Source: Micropruina sp044224095 (GTDB lineage: Bacteria > Actinomycetota > Actinomycetes > Propionibacteriales > Propionibacteriaceae). From it: 64,000 nucleotides of DNA. Positions 16,451-25,900 of this stretch are shown one piece after another. The translations under genes were made by a program, and so were the position numbers. The stretch's first letter is position 1. Every line of letters begins with the position of its first letter. Location: positions 1-64,000 of the forward strand of contig JBGALC010000012.1 in the NCBI GenBank assembly GCA_044224095.1, given 5' to 3'. Below the pieces are notes generated by a model, which did no database searches, was not told the DNA's origin, and saw only the letters and a program-made list of their open reading frames with translations.

Positions 16451-16483
16451 CCGCGGAAGTCTAGTGCCGTACTCTCGTCACCC

Positions 16484-16924
16484 ATGAGAGCGGTGGTCCA
16501 ACGGGTCAGCCGGGCTTCGGTGAGCGTCGCCGGCGAGGTGGTGGGCGCCATCGACTCCGCCGGACTGCTGGTGCTGCTCGGGGTCACCCACGACGACACC
16601 GCCGCGGTCGCCGACACGCTGGCCGACAAGATCTGGAATCTTCGCGTCCTGCGCGACGAGCGCAGCTGCGCACAGACCGGGGCGCCGATCCTGGTGGTCA
16701 GCCAGTTCACCCTCTACGCCGACACCCGCAAGGGACGCCGGCCGTCCTGGAGCGCGGCGGCGCCCGGCCCGGTCAGCGAGCCGCTGGTCGAGGACTTCGT
16801 CGCCGCGCTGCGCGGCCGCGGAGCCCGGGTGGAAACCGGGCGGTTCGGGGCGATGATGGAGGTGTCGCTGGTCAACGACGGCCCGATGACCCTGGTCCTG
16901 GAACTGCAAAGCACAGGCGTGTGA
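16484..16924 (+). CDS. dtd: D-aminoacyl-tRNA deacylase
   Basis: 146 residues, full length. The N-terminus MRAVVQRVSRASVSV, the SQFTLYADTRKGRRPSW motif and the C-terminal NDGPMT (Gly-cisPro loop) are diagnostic. It hydrolyses D-amino acids mis-attached to tRNA, including D-Tyr-tRNA. It is divergent from the small membrane protein gene, with a 33-base gap. Confidence 0.95.
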   Translation: MRAVVQRVSRASVSVAGEVVGAIDSAGLLVLLGVTHDDTAAVADTLADKIWNLRVLRDERSCAQTGAPILVVSQFTLYADTRKGRRPSWSAAAPGPVSEPLVEDFVAALRGRGARVETGRFGAMMEVSLVNDGPMTLVLELQSTGV

Positions 16925-16929
16925 CAGCA

Positions 16930-16949
16930 CGGTTACAGACCGCTAACCG
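16930..16949. promoter_or_regulatory. Inverted repeat upstream of glnR, possible regulator site
   Basis: CGGTTA and TAACCG flank an 8-base spacer, 64 bases before the glnR ATG. The GTTAC-n6-CTAAC arrangement loosely resembles GlnR/MtrA-type half-sites. It may be an operator or only a weak hairpin after dtd. Confidence 0.3.
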
Positions 16950-17012
16950 GATCCGGACGCGCCGTGTGGCGAATCGGTCACTATCCTGTTACCGGCCGGA
17001 ACGGGGGTGTGC

Positions 17013-17672
17013 ATGGCATCGCTGCTCGTGGTGAGCAACCAACTGATCGATGGCGCGCGCCCCGAGACGGTGCTGCCAGCCATCGGGCTGCTCGCCCACG
17101 ACCTGCGCAGCGCACCCGCCGACACCTCGGCCCTGACCGAGTCCGCGACCGCCGACGTGATCGTCATCGACGGCCGCAGCGACCTCTCCGCGGCCCGGAC
17201 GATCTGCCGGCTGTTCCGCTCGTCCGGCATCACGATGCCCGTGCTGCTGGTCATCACCGAGGGTGGCCTCGCCGCCCTGAACGACGACTGGCGGGTCGCC
17301 GACTTCGTCCTGGACGGGGCCGGCCCGGCCGAGTTCGACGCCCGGATCCGGCTGCTGCTGGCCGTGAACGACGCCGAGGGACTGATCCAGTCGGGCGGCA
17401 TCGTGATCGACGAGGCCGCCTACTCGGCCCGGCTGGGCGACGTCCCTCTCGATCTCACCTACACCGAGTTCGAGTTGCTGAAGTACCTGGTGATGCACCC
17501 GGGCCGGGTGTTCAGCCGTGAGCACCTGCTGGCCGACGTCTGGGGCTACGACTATTTCGGCGGCACCCGCACCGTCGACGTCCACATCAGGCGGCTGCGG
17601 GCCAAGCTCGGACCCGAACACGAGGCGCTGATCGGCACCGTCCGCAACGTCGGTTACCGCTTCACGCCCTGA
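17013..17672 (+). CDS. glnR: GlnR-type nitrogen regulator
   Basis: 219 residues from the ATG at 17013, which has a GGGGG tract upstream (a GTG two codons earlier is less likely). The receiver-like domain keeps ADVIVIDGR where an OmpR regulator has its phospho-Asp, plus VITEGGLAAL, a degenerate receiver as in Streptomyces GlnR. The winged helix is strongly conserved: LTYTEFELLKYL, VWGYDYFGGTRTVDVHIRRL and GTVRNVGYRF. GlnR controls ammonium assimilation genes as an atypical, apparently unphosphorylated regulator. Adjacency to mshD is conserved in other actinobacteria. Confidence 0.9.
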   Translation: MASLLVVSNQLIDGARPETVLPAIGLLAHDLRSAPADTSALTESATADVIVIDGRSDLSAARTICRLFRSSGITMPVLLVITEGGLAALNDDWRVADFVLDGAGPAEFDARIRLLLAVNDAEGLIQSGGIVIDEAAYSARLGDVPLDLTYTEFELLKYLVMHPGRVFSREHLLADVWGYDYFGGTRTVDVHIRRLRAKLGPEHEALIGTVRNVGYRFTP

Positions 17673-17688
17673 CCGCTAGCCTGAGGCC

Positions 17689-18534
17689 ATGCTGGCCTCG
17701 GACGACATCGACCGCATCCGCGGGCTCGCGGCGACGGTGGCGGCAGCGGATGGCGAGTTCCCCCTCAACGAGGACGCCGCACTCGCCCTGACCGGCGACG
17801 ACCCGGCGGTCACCCACCACCTGCTCGACGCCGACGGTGAGCTGGCCGGCTACGCACAGGCGAACGCCCGGCACGGCAGCGCGCAGCTCTTCGTGCATCC
17901 GCAGCGGCGTCGCCGGGGTCTCGGCGGACGCCTGCTGCTCGACGTCGCCGGCTACGGGGTGTGGGCGTTCGGCGACCTGCCGGCGGCGCAGGCCTTCGCG
18001 GCGGCGCGCGGGCTGGTCGAGCGGCGCCGGCTGCTGGTGATGGAACGTCCCCTCGACCCGCCCACCGGCGACGGCTTCGACGGCGTCCGGCCGTTCCGGC
18101 TCGACACCGACGCCGACCAGCTGCTGGCGCTGAACGCGGCCGCCTTCGACTGGCACCCCGAGCAGCGGCACTTCTCCCGCGCCGACCTGGAGGCCCGGAT
18201 GGCGGAGCCGTGGTTCGACCCGGCGGGGCTGCTGGTCAGCAGCGACGCCGAAGGGCTGACCGGCTTCCACTGGACCAAGCGGCACCCGGACGGCCGGGGC
18301 GAGGTGTACATCCTGGCCACCCATCCCCGCGCCCAGGGCACCGGGCTGGGCCGCCGGCTGCTGGCCGCCGGGCTGGAGCACCTGGCGGCGGCCGGCTGTC
18401 CGAGCGTCCACCTGTACGTTGAAGCGGCCAACGCGCGGGCGGTAGAACTGTATGAGCGGGCCGGCTTCGCCGTGGTGCACCGCGACGTCCTGTACGCCCT
18501 CGATGATTCCCCCAGGAGCAGCGATGACCGCTGA
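17689..18534 (+). CDS. mshD: Mycothiol synthase
   Basis: 281 residues made of two GNAT acetyltransferase domains (~1-135 and ~140-280). The C-terminal domain has FHWTKRH, GEVYILATHP, the acetyl-CoA loop AQGTGLGRRLL and LYVEAANARAVELYERAGF, diagnostic of MshD. It acetylates Cys-GlcN-Ins in the last step of mycothiol synthesis. The mycothione reductase gene at 29866-31251 completes the thiol theme. Its 3' end overlaps the ppk1 start by 11 bases. Confidence 0.92.
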   Translation: MLASDDIDRIRGLAATVAAADGEFPLNEDAALALTGDDPAVTHHLLDADGELAGYAQANARHGSAQLFVHPQRRRRGLGGRLLLDVAGYGVWAFGDLPAAQAFAAARGLVERRRLLVMERPLDPPTGDGFDGVRPFRLDTDADQLLALNAAAFDWHPEQRHFSRADLEARMAEPWFDPAGLLVSSDAEGLTGFHWTKRHPDGRGEVYILATHPRAQGTGLGRRLLAAGLEHLAAAGCPSVHLYVEAANARAVELYERAGFAVVHRDVLYALDDSPRSSDDR

Positions 18535-20638
18535 ACCCGTCGTCGACCTTCCCGAGCCGCCCGAACTGCCCGCCGACCGGTTCTCCGATCGCGAACTGAG
18601 CTGGCTGGCGTTCAACAACCGGGTGCTCGACCTGGCCCGGGACGCCGCCCGCGTCCCGCTGCTGGAACGGGCCCGGTTCCTGGCCATCTTCTCCTCCAAT
18701 CTGGACGAGTACTTCATGGTCCGGGTGGCCGGGCTGAAGCGCCGGATCGCGGCCGGCGTCGCGGTGCCGTCGGCGTCCGGCATCCTGCCCCGCGACCTCT
18801 ACGACCTGATGCTGACCCGGGCGCGGCAGCTGGTCGAGCAGCAGGCCCACGCGTTCGCCGACGACATCCGGCCTGCGCTGGCCGAGCACGGCATCGAGGT
18901 GCTTCGCTGGGATCAGCTCACCGAGGCCGAGAAGGAGACGATGACGACGCTCTTCGAGGAGCGGATCTTCCCGGTGCTGACGCCGCTGGCGGTCGACCCG
19001 TCGCACCCGTTCCCCTACATCTCCGGGCTGTCGAACAACCTGGCGGTGCTGCTGAAGAACCCGATGACCGGCGCCCGGCAGTTCGCCCGGGTCAAGGTGC
19101 CCACCCTGTTGAGCCGCTTCCTGCAGCTCGGCGAGGGCCGGTTCATCGCCATCGAGGACGTCATCGCGCACCACCTGGACCGGCTGTTCTCGGGCATGCA
19201 GGTGCTCAACCACTCCACCTTCCGGGTCACCCGCAACGAGGACCTGGAGGTCGAGGAGGACGATGCCGAGAATCTGTTGCACGCGCTGGAGAAGGAGCTG
19301 CTGCGGCGCAAGGTGGGCCGGCCGCCGGTCCGGCTCGAGGTCGAGGACGACATCGACGACAAGATGCTCGACCTTCTGGTCAGCGAGCTGGACATCGCCG
19401 AGAACGAGGTGTTCAAGCTGCCGGCGCCACTGGACCTGCGCGGCCTGTTCTCGCTGGCCGACCTCGACCGCGAGTCGCTGAAGTACCCCGCCTTCCTGCC
19501 CAAGACCCACCCCGAGCTGGCCGAGGTGGAGACCGCGATGCCGGCCGACATGTTCGCCGCACTGAGGCACCGCGACGTGCTGTTGCACCACCCGTATCAC
19601 TCGTTCGCGACCAGCGTGCAGCGGTTCATCGAGCAGGCCGCCGCCGACCCCGCGGTGCTGGCGATCAAGCAGACCCTGTACCGCACCTCCGGCGACTCGC
19701 CGATCGTGGACGCCCTGATCGACGCAGCCCAGGCCGGCAAGCAGGTGCTGGCGCTGGTCGAGATCAAGGCACGCTTCGACGAGCAGGCCAACATCACCTG
19801 GGCGCGGAAGCTGGAGCGCGCCGGCTGCCACGTGGTGTACGGGATGATCGGGCTGAAGACGCACTGCAAGCTGTCGCTGGTGGTGCGCGACGAGCCCGAG
19901 GGCCTGCGCCGCTACTGCCACCTGGGCACCGGCAACTACAACCCGAAGACCGCCCGGATGTACGAGGACATCGGCCTGCTGACGGCGAACCCTGTGGTCA
20001 CCGACGACGTGGCCCGGCTGTTCAACCATCTGTCCGGGATGGGTCAGGAAACCCATTACAAGCGGCTGCTGGTGGCGCCGCACGGCATCCGTCGCGGCCT
20101 GATCGACTTCATCACCGACGAGATCGAGCATCGCCGCGCCGGGCGTCCGGCGGGCATCCGGATCAAGGTGAACTCGATCGTCGACGAGGCGGTCATCGAC
20201 GCCCTCTACCGCGCCGCTCAGGCCGGGGTGAGCGTCGAACTCTGGGTCCGCGGCATCTGCACCGTGAAGGCCGGCGTCCCCGGGCTGAGCGAGAACATCC
20301 GGGTGCGGTCGATCCTGGGCCGCTTCCTGGAGCACAGCCGGCTGTTCTGGTTCGCCAATGGCGGCCAGCCCCGGGTCGGGCTCGGGTCGACCGACCTGAT
20401 GCACCGCAACCTGGACCGCCGCGTCGAGGTGCTGGTCTCGCTGACCAACCCGCGCCACATCGCCACCATCGAGAACCTGTTCGACCTGGCCTTCGACGAC
20501 GGCACCGCCTCGTGGTGGCTGGAGCAGGACGGCTGGTACCAGCGCACCAGCGACATCGAGGGTGAGCCGTTGCTCGACCTGCAGGAGCGCCTGATCTCGT
20601 CGCTGGGGTCGCGGCGCGGCGACCGGGGGGCGGGATGA
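18524..20638 (+). CDS. ppk1: Polyphosphate kinase 1
   Basis: 704 residues, full length. The N-terminus FSDRELSWLAFNNRVL and the C-terminal phospholipase-D-like halves are clear. KTHCKLSLVVR carries the catalytic histidine that is phosphorylated, and HLGTGNYNPKTARMYEDIG follows. It reversibly makes polyphosphate from ATP. The ATG at 18524 is supported by an AGGAGCAGCG leader. It lies between mshD and a MutT1-like gene, and a few kilobases from phoX and the pst operon, which suggests phosphate storage and uptake are handled in one region. Confidence 0.96.
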   Translation: MTAEPVVDLPEPPELPADRFSDRELSWLAFNNRVLDLARDAARVPLLERARFLAIFSSNLDEYFMVRVAGLKRRIAAGVAVPSASGILPRDLYDLMLTRARQLVEQQAHAFADDIRPALAEHGIEVLRWDQLTEAEKETMTTLFEERIFPVLTPLAVDPSHPFPYISGLSNNLAVLLKNPMTGARQFARVKVPTLLSRFLQLGEGRFIAIEDVIAHHLDRLFSGMQVLNHSTFRVTRNEDLEVEEDDAENLLHALEKELLRRKVGRPPVRLEVEDDIDDKMLDLLVSELDIAENEVFKLPAPLDLRGLFSLADLDRESLKYPAFLPKTHPELAEVETAMPADMFAALRHRDVLLHHPYHSFATSVQRFIEQAAADPAVLAIKQTLYRTSGDSPIVDALIDAAQAGKQVLALVEIKARFDEQANITWARKLERAGCHVVYGMIGLKTHCKLSLVVRDEPEGLRRYCHLGTGNYNPKTARMYEDIGLLTANPVVTDDVARLFNHLSGMGQETHYKRLLVAPHGIRRGLIDFITDEIEHRRAGRPAGIRIKVNSIVDEAVIDALYRAAQAGVSVELWVRGICTVKAGVPGLSENIRVRSILGRFLEHSRLFWFANGGQPRVGLGSTDLMHRNLDRRVEVLVSLTNPRHIATIENLFDLAFDDGTASWWLEQDGWYQRTSDIEGEPLLDLQERLISSLGSRRGDRGAG

Positions 20639-21522
20639 GTCGCCGGACACGCCTGGTCGAGGCGGCCGGCGCGATCGTGCTGCGCCGTCCCAAGGGCCGC
20701 CGGGTGCAGGTGCTGCTGATCCATCGGCCGAGCTACAACGACTGGTCGCTGCCGAAGGGCAAGCTCGACCCGGACGAGTACCTCGCCGCGGCGGCCGTCC
20801 GGGAGACCCTGGAGGAGACCGCCTTCGCGATCCGGCTGCGGCATCCGGTGGACCGCATCCAGTACCCGATCCCGACCGGCACCAAGCGGGTCGCCTACTG
20901 GCTGGGTACCGTCACCGAGCAGCGCCGGTTCAAGCCGAACTCCGAGGTCGACCGGCGAACCTGGTTGTCGGTGCCGTCGGCCCTGAAGCGGATGACCTAC
21001 GCCGATGAGCGTGAGCTGCTGGAACAGGCGGTCACTCTGCCCGAGACGACGCCGCTGCTGATCGTCCGGCACGGCAAGGCGATGGAGCGCAAGCACTGGT
21101 CGGGCAGGGACCAGTTGCGCCAGCTCAGCTCGCGCGGACGCCGGCAGAGCAAGCTGCTCGTGCCGCTGCTGGACGCCTACGGCGTCGCCGACCTCGACTC
21201 GTCGGCGTCGACCCGCTGCATGACCACGCTGGCTCCGTACGCGAAGGCGAAGCGACTGGACGTCCAGGGCTGGGCGACGCTGTCGGAGGAGAAGGCCAAG
21301 GACAACCCGGACGCCGTCCGCAAGCTGATGAAGCGGCTGATCAGGCAGACCGCCGCCAGCGGCGTCCCCCGGGCCATCTGCGGGCACCGCCCGGTGCTGC
21401 CGCTGATGCTGGAGGCGCTCGGCGTGCCCACCCGGCCGATGCTCACCGCCGCGGTGCTGGTGGCCCACCTCTCAGCCGACGGCCAGACCGTCTGCGTGGA
21501 GTGGCACAAACCCCGAGTGTGA
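20635..21522 (+). CDS. mutT1: MutT1-like Nudix hydrolase fused to histidine phosphatase
   Basis: 295 residues in two domains: Nudix (~8-135; GKLDPDEYLAAAAV then RETLEET, with Ala where the last Nudix-box Gly usually sits) and a histidine phosphatase domain (~140-290; LIVRHGKA and a second-His CGHRPVL motif). The layout and its position next to ppk match mycobacterial MutT1, which degrades 8-oxo-dGTP and diadenosine polyphosphates. Its start overlaps the ppk1 stop by 4 bases (ATGA). Confidence 0.9.
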   Translation: MSRRTRLVEAAGAIVLRRPKGRRVQVLLIHRPSYNDWSLPKGKLDPDEYLAAAAVRETLEETAFAIRLRHPVDRIQYPIPTGTKRVAYWLGTVTEQRRFKPNSEVDRRTWLSVPSALKRMTYADERELLEQAVTLPETTPLLIVRHGKAMERKHWSGRDQLRQLSSRGRRQSKLLVPLLDAYGVADLDSSASTRCMTTLAPYAKAKRLDVQGWATLSEEKAKDNPDAVRKLMKRLIRQTAASGVPRAICGHRPVLPLMLEALGVPTRPMLTAAVLVAHLSADGQTVCVEWHKPRV

Positions 21523-21540
21523 GCACCGGCCGGGGCCGGC

Positions 21541-23544
21541 TCAGCGCCGCTTGGTGACCTGAACCACGGTGGGCCGGGGTCCGCGCCAGTCGCCGGGCTC
21601 GGGCCGCATCCCGGTCGGCACGTAGTCGGGGAAGTAGGAGCGCTGCTCGGCCCAGCTGCCGTCCTCACCGGGATGCTGCACGGCGACGAAGACCGAGCCG
21701 TCCCGGTCGTGGATCACCGGGCCGCAGGTCTCGGCGTCGATCGGGACGGCGAGGAACTGCTGCACCCGGCCGCGTTCCCGGCCCTCCAGCGGCACCTTGA
21801 ACAGGCCGTCGGCCTTCTTGATCGCGCTCGGCGCGCCGTCGGTGGCCACCCACAGGTTGCCCTCGCTGTCGAAGGCCAGGTTGTCCGGGCAGGAGATCGG
21901 CGCGACCGGGCCGCCCCAGCCGGCGAAGTAGGTGCCGGCGTCGGTCGGGTTGCCGCAGACCAGCAGCAGGTTCCACTCGAACGTGGTGGCATCGGCCCGG
22001 TTACGGTGCTCGGTGATCTCGATGACGTGGCCGTCCTTGTTCAGCGGACGCGGGTTGGCCGCGTCCGGCCCCGCCTTGCCGGCCGTGCCGCGCTGGGTGT
22101 TGTTGGTGCAGGCCACGTACACCTTGCCGGTGGCCGGGTTCGGCTCGACGTCCTCGCAGCGGTCCATCGGGGTGGCTTTCACCGTGTCCGCCGCCTCACG
22201 GGTGAACACCAGCACCTCGGGGACGCTCATTCCCGGCACCATCGAGCGGCCGTCCAGCACCAGCGGCAGCCAGACGCCGCGGCCCAGGTTGTCGTTGTCC
22301 GGACGCTGCTGGCCGCTGAACCGGGCCACGTAGAGGTCACCCTCGGTGAGGATGTCCAGGTTGTGCCGGCGCGCGGCGGCCGAGCCGCCCGGGCGGTACT
22401 TCCGCCTGGCGACGAACTTGTAGAGATACTCGAACCGCTCGTCGTCGCCCATGTAGGCGACCACGGTGCCGTCGGCGTCGACCCGGACGTTCGCACCCTC
22501 GTGCTTGAGCCGTCCCATCGCGGTGTGCTTGCGCGGGGTCGAGTCCGGATCGTAGGGGTCGATCTCGACGATGTAGCCCATCCGGTGCGGCTCGTTGGCG
22601 TATCCGGGCGCGGTGGCGTCGAATCGCGGGTCGACCTTCTCCCAGCCGTAGACGCTGGGCGTGTTGGTCATCCCGTACCGCTTGCCGCCCCGGGCGGCCG
22701 GGTCGGCCACGAAGTAGCCGTGGAAGTTCTCCTCGCCGGACAGGATGGTGCCCCACGGCGTGGTGCCGCCCGAGCAGTTGCCGAAGGTGCCGAGGCTGCG
22801 TCGTCCGGACGGGTCGGCGACGGTCTTCAGCAGATCGGTGCCGGCCGCCGGGCCGGTCAGCCGGAACGGCGTGGCCGCGGTGATCCGCCGGTTCCGGCGT
22901 CCGCCCCGGACGTAGCGCCAGGGCCGTCCGGCGCGCGACCGCTCGAGCTCGACGACGCTGAACCCGTGCGCGGCGATCAGCGTGCGCAGCACCTCGGCCT
23001 CCTGCTCGGCGCTGCCGGTCGGCGGGAACATGATCGCCCGGTTGGTGTACTCGTGGTTGCAGCACAGCAGCGCCCGGCGTCCGCCGCGTTCCACCAGGAT
23101 GTCCAGGTAGTCGTTGTTGTAGCCGAACTGGAGCTCCTGGGCGCGCGCGCTCGGCCGGCTCGGGTCGAAGCGCGGCGACCGGTTGAACAGCGGGTCGCCC
23201 CAGCGCAGGATCGGCGTCCATTCGTAGCCGGACGGCACCACCATCGCGTCCAGGTCGTCGCCCACCGAGTCGATCGGGTCGAACCCGAGCGGCTTGGTGC
23301 GTGCGCGCGGGGTGGCGGCCGCGGGCTCGGCCCAGGCCAGCGGCAGCGCGGACGCCGCGGCCACGCCGCCGGCGCCGGCCAGCACGGCTCGCCGGGTGAG
23401 CTGGCGTCCGGCGATCTCGGCGAAGGACGGCTCGGTGCTGGTGTTGGGATCGGGCCGGGCGCACTGACTGTCGCACTTGAGGTGGCAGGTGACGGCGCTT
23501 CGGTTGCCGTGCGTGCGGTCCGACATCGGCAGCAGGGTGGTCAC
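21541..23544 (-). CDS. phoX: PhoX-family alkaline phosphatase, Tat-exported
   Basis: 667 residues from a GTG with AGAGGAG upstream. A Tat signal is visible near residue 50 (TRRAVLAGAGG followed by a hydrophobic stretch ending LAWA). The body is DUF839/PhoX: SLGTFGNCSGGTTPWGT, LSGEENFHGYF, HEGANVRVDADG, and the C-terminal PDNLAFDSEGNLWVATDG. PhoX enzymes use Ca2+/Fe3+ to release phosphate from monoesters outside the cell. It is divergent from pstS and has PHO-box-like repeats upstream, so phosphate-starvation induction by PhoP is likely. Confidence 0.93.
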   Translation of the reverse strand: MTTLLPMSDRTHGNRSAVTCHLKCDSQCARPDPNTSTEPSFAEIAGRQLTRRAVLAGAGGVAAASALPLAWAEPAAATPRARTKPLGFDPIDSVGDDLDAMVVPSGYEWTPILRWGDPLFNRSPRFDPSRPSARAQELQFGYNNDYLDILVERGGRRALLCCNHEYTNRAIMFPPTGSAEQEAEVLRTLIAAHGFSVVELERSRAGRPWRYVRGGRRNRRITAATPFRLTGPAAGTDLLKTVADPSGRRSLGTFGNCSGGTTPWGTILSGEENFHGYFVADPAARGGKRYGMTNTPSVYGWEKVDPRFDATAPGYANEPHRMGYIVEIDPYDPDSTPRKHTAMGRLKHEGANVRVDADGTVVAYMGDDERFEYLYKFVARRKYRPGGSAAARRHNLDILTEGDLYVARFSGQQRPDNDNLGRGVWLPLVLDGRSMVPGMSVPEVLVFTREAADTVKATPMDRCEDVEPNPATGKVYVACTNNTQRGTAGKAGPDAANPRPLNKDGHVIEITEHRNRADATTFEWNLLLVCGNPTDAGTYFAGWGGPVAPISCPDNLAFDSEGNLWVATDGAPSAIKKADGLFKVPLEGRERGRVQQFLAVPIDAETCGPVIHDRDGSVFVAVQHPGEDGSWAEQRSYFPDYVPTGMRPEPGDWRGPRPTVVQVTKRR

Positions 23545-23614
23545 GGGGGCTCCTCTGACTAGGGGTACTAACCGCGCACGCTGTCAGGGGCCGAGGAGTG
23601 AATGCCGATCAGCG

Positions 23615-23632
23615 GATGACCGCCCGGTGAAT
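23615..23632 (-). promoter_or_regulatory. PHO-box-like repeats for phoX
   Basis: Reading the minus strand, ATTCACC is followed 11 bases on by GGTCATC (5 of 7 to GTTCACC). This is the 11-bp repeat spacing of actinobacterial PhoP sites. It lies about 70-90 bases upstream of the phoX start. Confidence 0.5.
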
Positions 23633-23681
23633 ATCAGATGGCCAGTTCGGGATCGGCGGCGGATCGGCATCGGGACCCTAC

Positions 23682-23699
23682 GTTCACCCGCTATTCACC
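23682..23699 (+). promoter_or_regulatory. PHO box upstream of pstS
   Basis: GTTCACC-CGCT-ATTCACC: two direct 7-mers at 11-bp spacing, matching the PhoP PHO-box consensus known from Streptomyces pstS and other phosphate genes. It ends 83 bases before the pstS start, a typical activator distance. Confidence 0.72.
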
Positions 23700-23782
23700 C
23701 AGGACTCCCCAACCGGTCGCCTCCGATCCCTACCGTGCGAGACGGAGCGCCTCGCTCCCACTCGCTCGCGAAAGGTAAAGCC

Positions 23783-24877
23783 GTGAAGACTTCCACGTTC
23801 AGTGCCCCGGTGGCCCTGCTGGCCGCCGCCGCGCTGACTCTGTCCGCCTGCGCGGCGAACGAGCCCGCCAAGCCCGGTACCGGCTCCAGCGGCAGCGCGC
23901 CCGCCGAGAGCACGCTGGCCGGCAAGGGCGCCTCGTCGATGTCCGCAGCCCAGCAGAAGTGGATCGCCGACTACCAGTCCGCCCACCCCGGCGTCACCAT
24001 CAACTATTCCCCCGACGGTTCCGGCGCGGGGCGCCAGGCGTTCACCTCGGGCGCCGTGCAGTACGCCGGCTCCGACCGTCCGTTCAAGGACGAGGAGCTG
24101 GGCGCCGGCAAGTTCGGCAAGTGCACGGCCGAGTCCAACGCTCTCAACCTCCCTGTGTATGTTTCCCCGATCGCCGTCATCTTCAACGTGGACGGCGTCA
24201 AGGAACTGAAGCTGGACGCCGACACCCTGGCCGGCATCTTCGCCGGCAAGATCACCAAGTGGAACGATCCGAAGATCGCCGCCACCAACTCCGGCACTAC
24301 GCTGCCGGACGCGTCGATCACCGCGGTGCACCGCGCCGACGACTCAGGCACCACGAACAACTTCACCGACTACCTGAACCAGGCCGCACCGTCGGTGTGG
24401 ACCGAGGCTGCGTCCGACGCCTTCCCGGCCGCCTTCGGCGGCGAGTCCGCCAAGGGCACGTCCGCCGTCGTGGACGCGGTGAAGACCGGCACGAACACCA
24501 TCGGCTACGCGGATGCCTCCGCCGCCGGCGAGCTCGGCCACGCCCAGCTCAAGGTGGGCAACGAGTGGCTCAGCCCGACCGCCGAGGCCGCCGCCAAGAT
24601 CCTCGACGCCTCCAAGCAGATCTCCGGCCGTGGCGAGCACGACCTGGCGCTGACCCTGACCCGCAAGGCCGCCGGTGTCTACCCGGCCGTACTGGTCTCC
24701 TACGCGCTGGTCTGCGAAGCGTACAAGGACGCGAACGATGCCAAGCTGATCAAGGACTTCATCGGCTACGCCGCATCGGCCGAAGGCCAGAAGGCGGCCG
24801 CCGAGGCGGCTGGCAGTGCACCGCTGAGCGAGTCGATGCAGGCCAAGGTGAAGGCCGCCATCGACTCGATCAAGTGA
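23783..24877 (+). CDS. pstS: Phosphate-binding lipoprotein PstS
   Basis: 364 residues from a GTG with an AAAGG site. The signal peptide ends in lipobox LSAC. Typical PstS motifs: YSPDGSGAGRQAF, YAGSDRPF, LPVYVSPIAVIFNV and HRADDSGTTNNF, which form the phosphate-binding pocket. It is lipid-anchored outside the membrane and feeds PstCA. First gene of pstSCAB, behind a PHO box. A 36-base gap separates it from pstC. Confidence 0.96.
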   Translation: MKTSTFSAPVALLAAAALTLSACAANEPAKPGTGSSGSAPAESTLAGKGASSMSAAQQKWIADYQSAHPGVTINYSPDGSGAGRQAFTSGAVQYAGSDRPFKDEELGAGKFGKCTAESNALNLPVYVSPIAVIFNVDGVKELKLDADTLAGIFAGKITKWNDPKIAATNSGTTLPDASITAVHRADDSGTTNNFTDYLNQAAPSVWTEAASDAFPAAFGGESAKGTSAVVDAVKTGTNTIGYADASAAGELGHAQLKVGNEWLSPTAEAAAKILDASKQISGRGEHDLALTLTRKAAGVYPAVLVSYALVCEAYKDANDAKLIKDFIGYAASAEGQKAAAEAAGSAPLSESMQAKVKAAIDSIK

Positions 24878-24913
24878 TCGAACCACTGGCGTGGATAACA
24901 CTGTGAGCAAAGG

Positions 24914-25900
24914 ATGACATCCGTGACACAGTCCACCCAGGAGGTGACCCCGACGCCGACCCCGACGGGCTCGTCCGCCAAGGGCACCCGTCGCCGGGTC
25001 GGCGACCAGATATTCAGCGGGCTGGCGACCGGATCCGGGATCATCATTCTGGTGATCCTGGCGATGGTCGCCGGCTTCCTTCTCATGCAGGCCTTCCCGG
25101 CCCTAACCACACCACCGGCCGAACTGGAGGCCCAAGGCTACGGCGAGTTCTGGTCCTGGATCATCCCGTTCGCCTGGGGTACCGTCTGGGCGTCCTTCTG
25201 GGCGCTGCTGTTGGCGGTACCGGTCGCGATCGGCATCGCCCTGTTCATCTCGCACTACGCCCCACGGCGGCTCTCCGCCGGTTTGGGTTATGTGATCGAC
25301 CTGCTGGCCGCCGTGCCCTCGGTGGTCTTCGGCCTCTGGGGCGGATTCGTCCTTGCCCCGGCGGTCAAGCCGCTCTACCTGTGGCTGAACAGTTACCTGG
25401 GCTGGATCCCGTTCTTCGGTGGCCAGCCTTCCGGCACCGGGCGCACGCTGCTGACCGCCTCGATCGTGCTGGCGGTGATGATTCTGCCGATCATCACCTC
25501 GCTGAGCCGGGAGGTGTTCCTGCAGACCCCGGTGCTGCACCAGGAGGCCGCGCTTGCGCTCGGTGCCACCCGCTGGGAGATGATCCGGATGGCCGTGCTG
25601 CCGTTCGGCCGGGCCGGCGTGATCAGCTCGGTGATGCTCGGCCTGGGCCGCGCCCTGGGCGAGACGATGGCGGTGGCGATGGTGCTGTCGGGGGCGCACG
25701 TGATCACCTTCGAGGTGCTGACCTCGCAGAACCCGAACACGATCGCGGCCGTGATCGCCCAGAACTTCCCTGAGGCGTACAACCTGAAGATCAACCAGCT
25801 GATCGCCGGCGGCCTGGTGCTGTTCGTGATCACCTTGGTGGTCAACGCCATCGCCCGGCTGATCATCTCCCGCTACAAGGAATTCTCGGGAGCCAACTAA
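24914..25900 (+). CDS. pstC: Phosphate ABC transporter permease PstC
   Basis: 328 residues with an N-terminal polar extension (~30 residues, Thr/Pro rich) and about six membrane helices. The EAA loop is near EAALALGATRWEMI, and LGLGRALGETMAVAMV is typical of PstC. It forms the membrane channel with PstA. The ATG follows an AAAGG site. Its stop overlaps the pstA ATG (TAATG). Confidence 0.95.
   Translation: MTSVTQSTQEVTPTPTPTGSSAKGTRRRVGDQIFSGLATGSGIIILVILAMVAGFLLMQAFPALTTPPAELEAQGYGEFWSWIIPFAWGTVWASFWALLLAVPVAIGIALFISHYAPRRLSAGLGYVIDLLAAVPSVVFGLWGGFVLAPAVKPLYLWLNSYLGWIPFFGGQPSGTGRTLLTASIVLAVMILPIITSLSREVFLQTPVLHQEAALALGATRWEMIRMAVLPFGRAGVISSVMLGLGRALGETMAVAMVLSGAHVITFEVLTSQNPNTIAAVIAQNFPEAYNLKINQLIAGGLVLFVITLVVNAIARLIISRYKEFSGAN

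Noticed and set aside
24893..24901. A DnaA-like box (GTGGATAAC) between pstS and pstC
   Set aside because: One mismatch from consensus, and within an operon spacer; likely chance.
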